A stretch of DNA of 64,000 nt, from assembly GCA_036245805.1 (NCBI GenBank), contig BTRK01000001.1, positions 11,718,001-11,782,000 on the forward strand. Direction: 5' to 3'. The translations under genes were made by a program, and so were the position numbers. This DNA is from Pristionchus mayeri (taxonomy: Eukaryota; Nematoda; Chromadorea; Rhabditida; Neodiplogasteridae). The notes under the pieces are model-generated. The model searched no databases and was not told the DNA's origin. It saw nothing but the letters and a program-made list of their open reading frames with translations. Positions 26,310-39,746 of this stretch are shown one piece after another; position 1 is the stretch's first letter; each line of letters opens with the position of its first letter.

Positions 26310-28045
26310 CCAATCTGCCAATCAGCCAATCAGCCAATCTGCAAATCAGCCAAATAGCCAATCTGCCAATCAGCCAATCAGCCCATCTGCCAATCAGCCA
26401 ATCAGCCAATCAGCCAATCAGCCAAATAACCAATCAGCCAATCAGCCAATCAGCCAATCAGCCTATCTGCCAATCAGCCAATCAGCCAATCTGCAAATCA
26501 GCCAAATAGCCAATCTGCCAATCAGCCAATCAGCCCATCTGCCAATCAGCCAATCAGCCAATCTGCCAATCAGCCAAATAGCCAATCTGCCAATCAGCCA
26601 ATCAGCCAAATAGCCAATCTGCCAATCAGCCAATCAGCCAAATAGCCAATCTGCCAATCAGCCAATCAGCCAATCAGCCTATCTGCCAATCAGCCAATCA
26701 GCCAATCTGCCAATCCGCCAATCAGCCAATCTGCCAATCAGCCAAATAGCCAATCTGCCAATCAGCCAATCAGCCAAATAGCCAATCTCCCAATCGGCCA
26801 ATCAGCCAATCAGCCAAATAACCAATCAGCCAATCAGCCAATCAGCCAATCAGCCAAATAGCCAATCTGCCAATCAGCCAAATAGCCAATCTGCCAATCA
26901 GCCAATCAGCCAATCAGCCAATCTGCCAATCTGCCAATCAGCCAAATAGCCAATCTGCCAATCAGCCAATCAGCCAAATAGCCAATCAGCCAATCAGCCA
27001 ATCAGCCAAATAGCCAATCAGCCAATCAGCCAAATAGCCAATCTGCCAATCAGCCAATCAGCCAATCAGCCAAATAGCCAATCTGCCAATCAGCCAAATA
27101 GCCAATCAGCCAATCAGCCAAATAGCCAATCAGCCAATCAGCCTATCAGCCAAATAGCCAATCTGCCAATCAGCCAAATAGCCAATCTGCCAATCAGCCA
27201 ATCAGCCAATCTGCCAATCAGCCAATCAGCCAATCAGCCAATCAGCCAAATAGCCAATCAGCCAATCAGCCAAATAGCCAATCTGCCAATCAGCCAATCA
27301 GCCAAATAGCCAATCTGCCAATCAGCCAATCAGCCAATCAGCCTATCTGCCAATCAGCCAATCAGCCAATCAGCCTATCTGCCAATCAGCCAATCAGCCA
27401 AATAACCAATCAGCCAATCAGCCAATCAGCCAATCAGCCAAATAGCCAATCTGCCAATCAGCCAAATAGCCAATCTGCCAATCAGCCAATCAGCCAAATA
27501 GCCAATCTCCCAATCGGCCAATCAGCCAATCAGCCAAATAACCAATCAGCCAATCAGCCAATCAGCCAATCAGCCAAATAGCCAATCTGCCAATCAGCCA
27601 AATAGCCAATCTGCCAATCAGCCAATCAGCCAATCTGCCAATCAGCCAAATAGCCAATCTGCCAATCAGCCAATCAGCCAAATAGCCAATCAGCCAATCA
27701 GCCAATCAGCCTATCTGCCAATCAGCCAATCAGCCAATCTGCAAATCAGCCAAATAGCCAATCTCCCAATCGGCCAATCAGCCAATCAGCCAAATAACCA
27801 ATCAGCCAATCAGCCAATCAGCCAATCAGCCAAATAGCCAATCTGCCAATCAGCCAAATAGCCAATCTGCCAATCAGCCAATCAGCCAATCTGCCAATCA
27901 GCCAAATAGCCAATCTGCCAATCAGCCAATCAGCCAAATAGCCAATCAGCCAATCAGCCAATCAGCCTATCTGCCAATCAGCCAATCTGCCAATCAGCCA
28001 ATCAGCCAATCTGCCAATCAGCCAAATAGCCAATCTGCCAATCAG

Positions 28046-28052
28046 CCAATCG
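28046..28052 (+). repeat. 7-bp unit CCAATCG, register -1
   Basis: This is the last of four CCAATCG units, 1,743 bp after the third. Unit starts move from 6 to 5 modulo 8. Confidence 0.95.
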
Positions 28053-31000
28053 CCAATCTGCCAATCAGCCAATCAGCCAATCTGCAAATCAGCCAAATAG
28101 CCAATCTGCCAATCAGCCAATCAGCCCATCTGCCAATCAGCCAATCAGCCAATCAGCCAATCAGCCAAATAACCAATCAGCCAATCAGCCAATCAGCCAA
28201 ATAACCAATCAGCCAATCAGCCAATCAGCCAATCAGCCAATCAGCCTATCTGCCAATCAGCCAATCAGCCAATCTGCAAATCAGCCAAATAGCCAATCTG
28301 CCAATCAGCCAATCAGCCCATCTGCCAATCAGCCAATCAGCCAATCTGCCAATCAGCCAAATAGCCAATCTGCCAATCAGCCAATCAGCCAAATAGCCAA
28401 TCTGCCAATCAGCCAATCAGCCAAATAGCCAATCTGCCAATCAGCCAATCAGCCAATCAGCCTATCTGCCAATCAGCCAATCAGCCAATCTGCCAATCAG
28501 CCAATCAGCCAATCTGCCAATCAGCCAAATAGCCAATCTGCCAATCAGCCAATCAGCCAAATAGCCAATCTCCCAATCGGCCAATCAGCCAATCAGCCAA
28601 ATAACCAATCAGCCAATCAGCCAATCAGCCAATCAGCCAAATAGCCAATCTGCCAATCAGCCAAATAGCCAATCTGCCAATCAGCCAATCAGCCAATCAG
28701 CCAATCAGCCAATCTGCCAATCAGCCAAATAGCCAATCTGCCAATCAGCCAATCAGCCAAATAGCCAATCAGCCAATCAGCCAATCAGCCAAATAGCCAA
28801 TCAGCCAATCAGCCAAATAGCCAATCTGCCAATCAGCCAATCAGCCAATCAGCCAAATAGCCAATCTGCCAATCAGCCAAATAGCCAATCAGCCAATCAG
28901 CCAAATAGCCAATCAGCCAATCAGCCTATCAGCCAAATAGCCAATCTGCCAATCAGCCAAATAGCCAATCTGCCAATCAGCCAATCAGCCAATCTGCCAA
29001 TCAGCCAATCAGCCAATCAGCCAATCAGCCAAATAGCCAATCAGCCAATCAGCCAAATAGCCAATCTGCCAATCAGCCAATCAGCCAAATAGCCAATCTG
29101 CCAATCAGCCAATCAGCCAATCAGCCTATCTGCCAATCAGCCAATCAGCCAATCTGCAAATCAGCCAAATAGCCAATCTGCCAATCAGCCAATCAGCCCA
29201 TCTGCCAATCAGCCAATCAGCCAATCTGCCAATCAGCCAAATAGCCAATCTGCCAATCAGCCAATCAGCCAAATAGCCAATCTGCCAATCAGACAATCAG
29301 CCAATCAGCCTATCTGCCAATCAGCCAATCAGCCAATCTGCAAATCAGCCAAATAGCCAATCTGCCAATCAGCCAATCAGCCCATCTGCCAATCAGCCAA
29401 TCAGCCAATCTGCCAATCAGCCAAATAGCCAATCTGCCAATCAGCCAATCAGCCAAATAGCCAATCTGCCAATCAGCCAATCAGCCAATCAGCCAAATAG
29501 CCAATCTGCCAATCAGCCAATCAGCCCATCTGCCAATCAGCCAATCAGCCAATCAGCCAATCAGCCTATCTGCCAATCAGCCAATCAGCCAATCTGCAAA
29601 TCAGCCAAATAGCCAATCTGCCAATCAGCCAATCAGCCCATCTGCCAATCAGCCAATCAGCCAATCTGCCAATCAGCCAAATAGCCAATCAGCCAATCAG
29701 CCAAATAGCCAATCAGCCAATCAGCCTATCAGCCAAATAGCCAATCTGCCAATCAGCCAAATAGCCAATCTGCCAATCAGCCAATCAGCCAATCTGCCAA
29801 TCAGCCAATCAGCCAATCAGCCAATCAGCCAAATAGCCAATCAGCCAATCAGCCAAATAGCCAATCTGCCAATCAGCCAATCAGCCAAATAGCCAATCTG
29901 CAAATCAGCCAATCAGCCAATCAGCCTATCTGCCAATCAGCCAATCAGCCAATCTGCAAATCAGCCAAATAGCCAATCTGCCAATCAGCCAATCAGCCCA
30001 TCTGCCAATCAGCCAATCAGCCAATCTGCCAATCAGCCAAATAGCCAATCTGCCAATCAGCCAATCAGCCAAATAGCCAATCTGCCAATCAGACAATCAG
30101 CCAATCAGCCTATCTGCCAATCAGCCAATCAGCCAATCTGCAAATCAGCCAAATAGCCAATCTGCCAATCAGCCAATCAGCCCATCTGCCAATCAGCCAA
30201 TCAGCCAATCAGCCAATCAGCCAAATAACCAATCAGCCAATCAGCCAATCAGCCAATCAGCCAATCAGCCTATCTGCCAATCAGCCAATCAGCCAATCTG
30301 CAAATCAGCCAAATAGCCAATCTGCCAATCAGCCAATCAGCCCATCTGCCAATCAGCCAATCAGCCAATCTGCCAATCAGCCAAATAGCCAATCTGCCAA
30401 TCAGCCAATCAGCCAAATAGCCAATCTGCCAATCAGCCAATCAGCCAAATAGCCAATCTGCCAATCAGCCAATCAGCCAATCAGCCTATCTGCCAATCAG
30501 CCAATCAGCCAATCTGCCAATCAGCCAATCAGCCAATCTGCCAATCAGCCAAATAGCCAATCTGCCAATCAGCCAATCAGCCAAATAGCCAATCTCCCAA
30601 TCGGCCAATCAGCCAATCAGCCAAATAACCAATCAGCCAATCAGCCAATCAGCCAAATAGCCAATCTCCCAATCGGCCAATCAGCCAATCAGCCAAATAA
30701 CCAATCAGCCAATCAGCCAATCAGCCAATCAGCCAAATAGCCAATCTGCCAATCAGCCAAATAGCCAATCTGCCAATCAGCCAATCAGCCAATCAGCCAA
30801 TCAGCCAATCTGCCAATCACCCAAATAGCCAATCTGCCAATCAGCCAATCAGCCAAATAGCCAATCAGCCAATCAGCCAATCAGCCAAATAGCCAATCAG
30901 CCAATCAGCCAATCAGCCAAATAGCCAATCAGCCAATCAGCCTATCTGCCAATCAGCCAATCAGCCAATCTGCAAATCAGCCAAATAGCCAATCTGCCAA

Positions 31001-32980
31001 TCAGCCAATCAGCCCATCTGCCAATCAGCCAATCAGCCAATCTGCCAATCAGCCAAATAGCCAATCAGCCAATCAGCCAAATAGCCAATCAGCCAATCAG
31101 CCTATCAGCCAAATAGCCAATCTGCCAATCAGCCAAATAGCCAATCTGCCAATCAGCCAATCAGCCAATCTGCCAATCAGCCAATCAGCCAATCAGCCAA
31201 TCAGCCAAATAGCCAATCAGCCAATCAGCCAAATAGCCAATCTGCCAATCAGCCAATCAGCCAAATAGCCAATCTGCCAATCAGCCAATCAGCCAATCAG
31301 CCTATCAGCCAATCAGCCAATCAGCCTATCTGCCAATCAGCCAATCAGCCAATCTGCAAATCAGCCAAATAGCCAATCTGCCAATCAGCCAATCAGCCCA
31401 TCTGCCAATCAGCCAATGAGCCAATCTGCCAATCAGCCAAATAGCCAATCTGCCAATCAGCCAATCAGCCAAATAGCCAATCTGCCAATCAGACAATCAG
31501 CCAATCAGCCTATCTGCCAATCAGCCAATCAGCCAATCTGCAAATCAGCCAAATAGCCAATCTGCCAATCAGCCAATCAGCCCATCTGCCAATCAGCCAA
31601 TCAGCCAATCAGCCTATCTGCCAATCAGCCAATCAGCCAATCTGCAAATCAGCCAAATAGCCAATCTGCCAATCAGCCAATCAGCCCATCTGCCAATCAG
31701 CCAATCAGCCAATCTGCCAATCAGCCAAATAGCCAATCTGCCAATCAGCCAATCAGCCAAATAGCCAATCTGCCAATCAGCCAATCAGCCAAATAGCCAA
31801 TCTGCCAATCAGCCAATCAGCCAATCAGCCTATCTGCCAATCAGCCAATCAGCCAATCAGCCAATCAGCCAATCTGCCAATCACCCAAATAGCCAATCTG
31901 CCAATCAGCCAATCAGCCAAATAGCCAATCAGCCAATCAGCCAATCAGCCAAATAGCCAATCAGCCAATCAGCCAATCAGCCAAATAGCCAATCAGCCAA
32001 TCAGCCAAATAGCCAATCTGCCAATCAGCCAATCAGCCAAATAGCCAATCTGCCAATCAGCCAATCAGCCAATCAGCCAAATAGCCAATCTGCCAATCAG
32101 CCAATCAGCCAATCAGCCAATCTGCCAATCAGCCAAATAGCCAATCTGCCAATCACCCAAATAGCCAATCTGCCAATCAGCCAATCAGCCAAATAGCCAA
32201 TCAGCCAATCAGCCAATCAGCCAAATAGCCAATCAGCCAATCAGCCAATCAGCCAAATAGCCAATCAGCCAATCAGCCAAATAGCCAATCTGCCAATCAG
32301 CCAATCAGCCAAATAGCCAATCTGCCAATCAGCCAATCAGCCAATCAGCCAAATAGCCAATCTGCCAATCAGCCAATCAGCCAATCAGCCAATCTGCCAA
32401 TCAGCCAAATAGCCAATCTGCCAATCAGCCAATCAGCCAAATAGCCAATCAGCCAATCAGCCAAATAGCCAATCAGCCAATCAGCCTATCAGCCAAATAG
32501 CCAATCTGCCAATCAGCCGAATAGCCAATCTGCCAATCAGCCAATCAGCCAATCTGCCAATCAGCCAATCAGCCAATCAGCCAATCAGCCAAATAGCCAA
32601 TCAGCCAATCAGCCAAATAGCCAATCTGCCAATCAGCCAATCAGCCCATCTGCCAATCAGCCAATCAGCCAATCTGCCAATCAGCCAAATAGCCAATCTG
32701 CCAATCAGCCAATCAGCCAAATAGCCAATCTGCCAATCAGCCAATCAGCCAAATAGCCAATCTGCCAATCAGCCAATCAGCCAATCAGCCTATCTGCCAA
32801 TCAGCCAATCAGCCAATCTGCCAATCAGCCAATCAGCCAATCTGCCAATCAGCCAAATAGCCAATCTGCCAATCAGCCAATCAGCCAAATAGCCAATCTC
32901 CCAATCGGCCAATCAGCCAATCAGCCAAATAACCAATCAGCCAATCAGCCAATCAGCCAAATAGCCAATCTCCCAATCGG

Positions 32981-32987
32981 CAATCAG
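32981..32987 (+). repeat. 7-bp unit CAATCAG after CCAATCGG, register -1
   Basis: One C is missing between CCAATCGG and the next unit, moving unit starts from 5 to 4 modulo 8. This is the only indel seen in the CCAATCTC-CCAATCGG marker, and it is the second of two such markers 72 bp apart. Confidence 0.92.
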
Positions 32988-33804
32988 CCAATCAGCCAAA
33001 TAACCAATCAGCCAATCAGCCAATCAGCCAATCAGCCAAATAGCCAATCTGCCAATCAGCCAAATAGCCAATCTGCCAATCAGCCAATCAGCCAATCAGC
33101 CAATCAGCCAATCTGCCAATCACCCAAATAGCCAATCTGCCAATCAGCCAATCAGCCAAATAGCCAATCAGCCAATCAGCCAATCAGCCAAATAGCCAAT
33201 CAGCCAATCAGCCAATCAGCCAAATAGCCAATCAGCCAATCAGCCTATCTGCCAATCAGCCAATCAGCCAATCTGCAAATCAGCCAAATAGCCAATCTGC
33301 CAATCAGCCAATCAGCCCATCTGCCAATCAGCCAATCAGCCAATCTGCCAATCAGCCAAATAGCCAATCAGCCAATCAGCCAAATAGCCAATCAGCCAAT
33401 CAGCCTATCAGCCAAATAGCCAATCTGCCAATCAGCCAAATAGCCAATCTGCCAATCAGCCAATCAGCCAATCTGCCAATCAGCCAATCAGCCAATCAGC
33501 CAATCAGCCAAATAGCCAATCAGCCAATCAGCCAAATAGCCAATCTGCCAATCAGCCAATCAGCCAAATAGCCAATCTGCCAATCAGCCAATCAGCCAAT
33601 CAGCCTATCAGCCAATCAGCCAATCAGCCTATCTGCCAATCAGCCAATCAGCCAATCTGCAAATCAGCCAAATAGCCAATCTGCCAATCAGCCAATCAGC
33701 CCATCTGCCAATCAGCCAATGAGCCAATCTGCCAATCAGCCAAATAGCCAATCTGCCAATCAGCCAAATAGCCAATCAGCCAAATAGCCAATCAGCCTAT
33801 CAGC

Positions 33805-34860
33805 CAATCAGCCAATCAGCCAATCAGCCAATCAGCCAAATAACCAATCAGCCAATCAGCCAATCAGCCAATCAGCCAATCAGCCTATCAGCCAATCAGC
33901 CAATCAGCCAATCTGCAAATCAGCCAAATAGCCAATCTGCCAATCAGCCAATCAGCCCATCTGCCAATCAGCCAATCAGCCAATCTGCCAATCAGCCAAA
34001 TAGCCAATCTGCCAATCAGCCAATCAGCCAAATAGCCAATCTGCCAATCAGCCAATCAGCCAAATAGCCAATCTGCCAATCAGCCAATCAGCCAATCAGC
34101 CTATCTGCCAATCAGCCAATCAGCCAATCAGCCAATCAGCCAATCTGCCAATCACCCAAATAGCCAATCTGCCAATCAGCCAATCAGCCAATCTGCCAAT
34201 CAGCCAATCAGCCAATCAGCCAATCAGCCAAATAGCCAATCAGCCAATCAGCCAAATAGCCAATCTGCCAATCAGCCAATCAGCCAAATAGCCAATCTGC
34301 CAATCAGCCAATCAGCCAATCAGCCTATCAGCCAATCAGCCAATCAGCCTATCTGCCAATCAGCCAATCAGCCAATCTGCAAATCAGCCAAATAGCCAAT
34401 CTGCCAATCAGCCAATCAGCCCATCTGCCAATCAGCCAATGAGCCAATCTGCCAATCAGCCAAATAGCCAATCTGCCAATCAGCCAATCAGCCAAATAGC
34501 CAATCTGCCAATCAGACAATCAGCCAATCAGCCTATCTGCCAATCAGCCAATCAGCCAATCTGCAAATCAGCCAAATAGCCAATCTGCCAATCAGCCAAT
34601 CAGCCCATCTGCCAATCAGCCAATCAGCCAATCAGCCAATCAGCCAAATAACCAATCAGCCAATCAGCCAATCAGCCAATCAGCCAATCAGCCTATCAGC
34701 CAATCAGCCAATCAGCCAATCTGCAAATCAGCCAAATAGCCAATCTGCCAATCAGCCAATCAGCCCATCTGCCAATCAGCCAATCAGCCAATCTGCCAAT
34801 CAGCCAAATAGCCAATCTGCCAATCAGCCAATCAGCCAAATAGCCAATCTGCCAATCAGA
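33805..34860. repeat. 1.06-kb block duplicated at offset 1,152, copy 1
   Basis: It matches 34957-36012. CCAATCAC 34148/35300 and CCAATGAG 34436/35588 are both 1,152 bp (144 units) apart and sampled lines between them agree. It diverges where copy 1 has ACAATCAG and copy 2 has A. A nested match of 33.43-33.77 kb to 34.15-34.49 kb at offset 720 is also visible. Confidence 0.82.
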
Positions 34861-34956
34861 CAATCAGCCAATCAGCCTATCTGCCAATCAGCCAATCAGC
34901 CAATCTGCAAATCAGCCAAATAGCCAATCTGCCAATCAGCCAATCAGCCCATCTGC

Positions 34957-36012
34957 CAATCAGCCAATCAGCCAATCAGCCAATCAGCCAAATAACCAAT
35001 CAGCCAATCAGCCAATCAGCCAATCAGCCAATCAGCCTATCAGCCAATCAGCCAATCAGCCAATCTGCAAATCAGCCAAATAGCCAATCTGCCAATCAGC
35101 CAATCAGCCCATCTGCCAATCAGCCAATCAGCCAATCTGCCAATCAGCCAAATAGCCAATCTGCCAATCAGCCAATCAGCCAAATAGCCAATCTGCCAAT
35201 CAGCCAATCAGCCAAATAGCCAATCTGCCAATCAGCCAATCAGCCAATCAGCCTATCTGCCAATCAGCCAATCAGCCAATCAGCCAATCAGCCAATCTGC
35301 CAATCACCCAAATAGCCAATCTGCCAATCAGCCAATCAGCCAATCTGCCAATCAGCCAATCAGCCAATCAGCCAATCAGCCAAATAGCCAATCAGCCAAT
35401 CAGCCAAATAGCCAATCTGCCAATCAGCCAATCAGCCAAATAGCCAATCTGCCAATCAGCCAATCAGCCAATCAGCCTATCAGCCAATCAGCCAATCAGC
35501 CTATCTGCCAATCAGCCAATCAGCCAATCTGCAAATCAGCCAAATAGCCAATCTGCCAATCAGCCAATCAGCCCATCTGCCAATCAGCCAATGAGCCAAT
35601 CTGCCAATCAGCCAAATAGCCAATCTGCCAATCAGCCAATCAGCCAAATAGCCAATCTGCCAATCAGACAATCAGCCAATCAGCCTATCTGCCAATCAGC
35701 CAATCAGCCAATCTGCAAATCAGCCAAATAGCCAATCTGCCAATCAGCCAATCAGCCCATCTGCCAATCAGCCAATCAGCCAATCAGCCAATCAGCCAAA
35801 TAACCAATCAGCCAATCAGCCAATCAGCCAATCAGCCAATCAGCCTATCAGCCAATCAGCCAATCAGCCAATCTGCAAATCAGCCAAATAGCCAATCTGC
35901 CAATCAGCCAATCAGCCCATCTGCCAATCAGCCAATCAGCCAATCTGCCAATCAGCCAAATAGCCAATCTGCCAATCAGCCAATCAGCCAAATAGCCAAT
36001 CTGCCAATCAGC
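34957..36012. repeat. 1.06-kb block duplicated at offset 1,152, copy 2
   Basis: This is the second copy, 144 units downstream. From about 35315 it is also part of the larger segment copied near 45.3-50.0 kb. Satellite only. Confidence 0.82.
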
Positions 36013-37771
36013 CAATCAGCCAAATAGCCAATCTGCCAATCAGCCAATCAGCCAATCAGCCTATCTGCCAATCAGCCAATCAGCCAATCAGCCAATCAGC
36101 CAATCTGCCAATCACCCAAATAGCCAATCTGCCAATCAGCCAATCAGCCAAATAGCCAATCAGCCAATCAGCCAATCAGCCAAATAGCCAATCAGCCAAT
36201 CAGCCAATCAGCCAAATAGCCAATCAGCCAATCAGCCAAATAGCCAATCTGCCAATCAGCCAATCAGCCAAATAGCCAATCTGCCAATCAGCCAATCAGC
36301 CAATCAGCCAAATAGCCAATCTGCCAATCAGCCAATCAGCCAATCAGCCAATCTGCCAATCAGCCAAATAGCCAATCTGCCAATCAGCCAATCAGCCAAA
36401 TAGCCAATCAGCCAATCAGCCAAATAGCCAATCAGCCAATCAGCCTATCAGCCAAATAGCCAATCTGCCAATCAGCCGAATAGCCAATCTGCCAATCAGC
36501 CAATCAGCCAATCTGCCAATCAGCCAATCAGCCAATCAGCCAATCAGCCAAATAGCCAATCAGCCAATCAGCCAAATAGCCAATCTGCCAATCAGCCAAT
36601 CAGCCAAATAGCCAATCTGCCAATCAGCCAATCAGCCAATCAGCCTATCTGCCAATCAGCCAATCAGCCAATCTGCAAATCAGCCAAATAGCCAATCTGC
36701 CAATCAGCCAATCAGCCCATCTGCCAATCAGCCAATCAGCCAATCTGCCAATCAGCCAAATAGCCAATCTGCCAATCAGCCAATCAGCCAAATAGCCAAT
36801 CTGCCAATCAGACAATCAGCCAATCAGCCTATCTGCCAATCAGCCAATCAGCCAATCTGCAAATCAGCCAAATAGCCAATCTGCCAATCAGCCAATCAGC
36901 CCATCTGCCAATCAGCCAATCAGCCAATCAGCCAATCAGCCAAATAACCAATCAGCCAATCAGCCAATCAGCCAATCAGCCAATCAGCCTATCTGCCAAT
37001 CAGCCAATCAGCCAATCTGCAAATCAGCCAAATAGCCAATCTGCCAATCAGCCAATCAGCCCATCTGCCAATCAGCCAATCAGCCAATCTGCCAATCAGC
37101 CAAATAGCCAATCTGCCAATCAGCCAATCAGCCAAATAGCCAATCTGCCAATCAGCCAATCAGCCAAATAGCCAATCTGCCAATCAGCCAATCAGCCAAT
37201 CAGCCTATCTGCCAATCAGCCAATCAGCCAATCTGCCAATCAGCCAATCAGCCAATCTGCCAATCAGCCAAATAGCCAATCTGCCAATCAGCCAATCAGC
37301 CAAATAGCCAATCTGCCAATCAGCCAATCTGCCAATCAGCCAATCAGCCAAATAGCCAATCTGCCAATCAGCCAATCAGCCAATCAGCCTATCTGCCAAT
37401 CAGCCAATCAGCCAATCTGCCAATCAGCCAATCAGCCAATCTGCCAATCAGCCAAATAGCCAATCTGCCAATCAGCCAATCAGCCAAATAGCCAATCTCC
37501 CAATCGGCCAATCAGCCAATCAGCCAAATAACCAATCAGCCAATCAGCCAATCAGCCAATCAGCCAAATAGCCAATCTGCCAATCAGCCAAATAGCCAAT
37601 CTGCCAATCAGCCAATCAGCCAATCAGCCAATCAGCCAATCTGCCAATCACCCAAATAGCCAATCTGCCAATCAGCCAATCAGCCAAATAGCCAATCAGC
37701 CAATCAGCCAATCAGCCAAATAGCCAATCAGCCAATCAGCCAATCAGCCAAATAGCCAATCAGCCAATCAG

Positions 37772-38451
37772 CCAAATAGCCAATCTGCCAATCAGCCAAT
37801 CAGCCAAATAGCCAATCTGCCAATCAGCCAATCAGCCAATCAGCCAAATAGCCAATCTGCCAATCAGCCAATCAGCCAATCAGCCAATCTGCCAATCAGC
37901 CAAATAGCCAATCTGCCAATCAGCCAATCAGCCAAATAGCCAATCAGCCAATCAGCCAAATAGCCAATCAGCCAATCAGCCTATCAGCCAAATAGCCAAT
38001 CTGCCAATCAGCCGAATAGCCAATCTGCCAATCAGCCAATCAGCCAATCTGCCAATCAGCCAATCAGCCAATCAGCCAATCAGCCAAATAGCCAATCAGC
38101 CAATCAGCCAAATAGCCAATCTGCCAATCAGCCAATCAGCCAAATAGCCAATCTGCCAATCAGCCAATCAGCCAATCAGCCTATCTGCCAATCAGCCAAT
38201 CAGCCAATCTGCAAATCAGCCAAATAGCCAATCTGCCAATCAGCCAATCAGCCCATCTGCCAATCAGCCAATCAGACAATCAGCCAATCAGCCTATCTGC
38301 CAATCAGCCAATCAGCCAATCTGCAAATCAGCCAAATAGCCAATCTGCCAATCAGCCAATCAGCCCATCTGCCAATCAGCCAATCAGCCAATCAGCCAAT
38401 CAGCCAAATAACCAATCAGCCAATCAGCCAATCAGCCAATCAGCCAATCAG
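37772..38451. repeat. 680-bp tandem duplication, copy 1
   Basis: It starts at a W unit and ends just before another. It is followed directly by a second copy. The whole copy-2 insertion is missing from the otherwise matching segment at 45.3-50.0 kb, where the sequence passes straight from the equivalent of 38451 to CCTATCTG at 48459. Confidence 0.88.
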
Positions 38452-39171
38452 CCAAATAGCCAATCTGCCAATCAGCCAATCAGCCAAATAGCCAATCTGC
38501 CAATCAGCCAATCAGCCAATCAGCCAAATAGCCAATCTGCCAATCAGCCAATCAGCCAATCAGCCAAATAGCCAATCTGCCAATCAGCCAATCAGCCAAT
38601 CAGCCAATCTGCCAATCAGCCAAATAGCCAATCTGCCAATCAGCCAATCAGCCAAATAGCCAATCAGCCAATCAGCCAAATAGCCAATCAGCCAATCAGC
38701 CTATCAGCCAAATAGCCAATCTGCCAATCAGCCGAATAGCCAATCTGCCAATCAGCCAATCAGCCAATCTGCCAATCAGCCAATCAGCCAATCAGCCAAT
38801 CAGCCAAATAGCCAATCAGCCAATCAGCCAAATAGCCAATCTGCCAATCAGCCAATCAGCCAAATAGCCAATCTGCCAATCAGCCAATCAGCCAATCAGC
38901 CTATCTGCCAATCAGCCAATCAGCCAATCTGCAAATCAGCCAAATAGCCAATCTGCCAATCAGCCAATCAGCCCATCTGCCAATCAGCCAATCAGACAAT
39001 CAGCCAATCAGCCTATCTGCCAATCAGCCAATCAGCCAATCTGCAAATCAGCCAAATAGCCAATCTGCCAATCAGCCAATCAGCCCATCTGCCAATCAGC
39101 CAATCAGCCAATCAGCCAATCAGCCAAATAACCAATCAGCCAATCAGCCAATCAGCCAATCAGCCAATCAG
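38452..39171. repeat. 680-bp tandem duplication, copy 2 with a 40-bp expansion
   Basis: It is identical to copy 1 except for one extra five-unit group (W-T-A-A-A, 40 bp) near its start, making 720 bp. From 38507 to its end it reads base for base like 37787-38451, including CCGAATAG at 38732. Confidence 0.88.
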
Positions 39172-39739
39172 CCTATCTGCCAATCAGCCAATCAGCCAAT
39201 CTGCAAATCAGCCAAATAGCCAATCTGCCAATCAGCCAATCAGCCCATCTGCCAATCAGCCAATCAGCCAATCTGCCAATCAGCCAAATAGCCAATCTGC
39301 CAATCAGCCAATCAGCCAAATAGCCAATCTGCCAATCAGCCAATCAGCCAAATAGCCAATCTGCCAATCAGCCAATCAGCCAATCAGCCTATCTGCCAAT
39401 CAGCCAATCAGCCAATCTGCCAATCAGCCAATCAGCCAATCTGCCAATCAGCCAAATAGCCAATCTGCCAATCAGCCAATCAGCCAAATAGCCAATCTCC
39501 CAATCGGCCAATCAGCCAATCAGCCAAATAACCAATCAGCCAATCAGCCAATCAGCCAATCAGCCAAATAGCCAATCTGCCAATCAGCCAAATAGCCAAT
39601 CTGCCAATCAGCCAATCAGCCAATCAGCCAATCAGCCAATCTGCCAATCAGCCAAATAGCCAATCTGCCAATCAGCCAATCAGCCAAATAGCCAATCAGC
39701 CAATCAGCCAATCAGCCAAATAGCCAATCAGCCAATCAG

Positions 39740-39746
39740 CCAATAG
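39740..39746 (+). repeat. 7-bp unit CCAATAG, register -1
   Basis: This is a one-base deletion in a W unit. The partner at 49027-49034 is an intact W, so the deletion arose in this copy after the segmental duplication. Unit starts move from 4 to 3 modulo 8, the register that holds to the end of the window. Confidence 0.93.

Larger units (their letters stand above)
25582..30812. repeat. Octamer array, cassette-dense main domain
   Basis: No gene is present. This stretch holds many 80-bp cassettes, six CCAATCTC-CCAATCGG pairs between about 25.95 and 30.67 kb, a CCAATCCG unit near 26.71 kb, and two more 7-bp CCAATCG units. At 28.15-28.21 kb the CCAAATAA motif is repeated after only three A units, and the pair marker is repeated 72 bp apart near 30.59 and 30.67 kb; both look like short local duplications. 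Confidence 0.75.
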
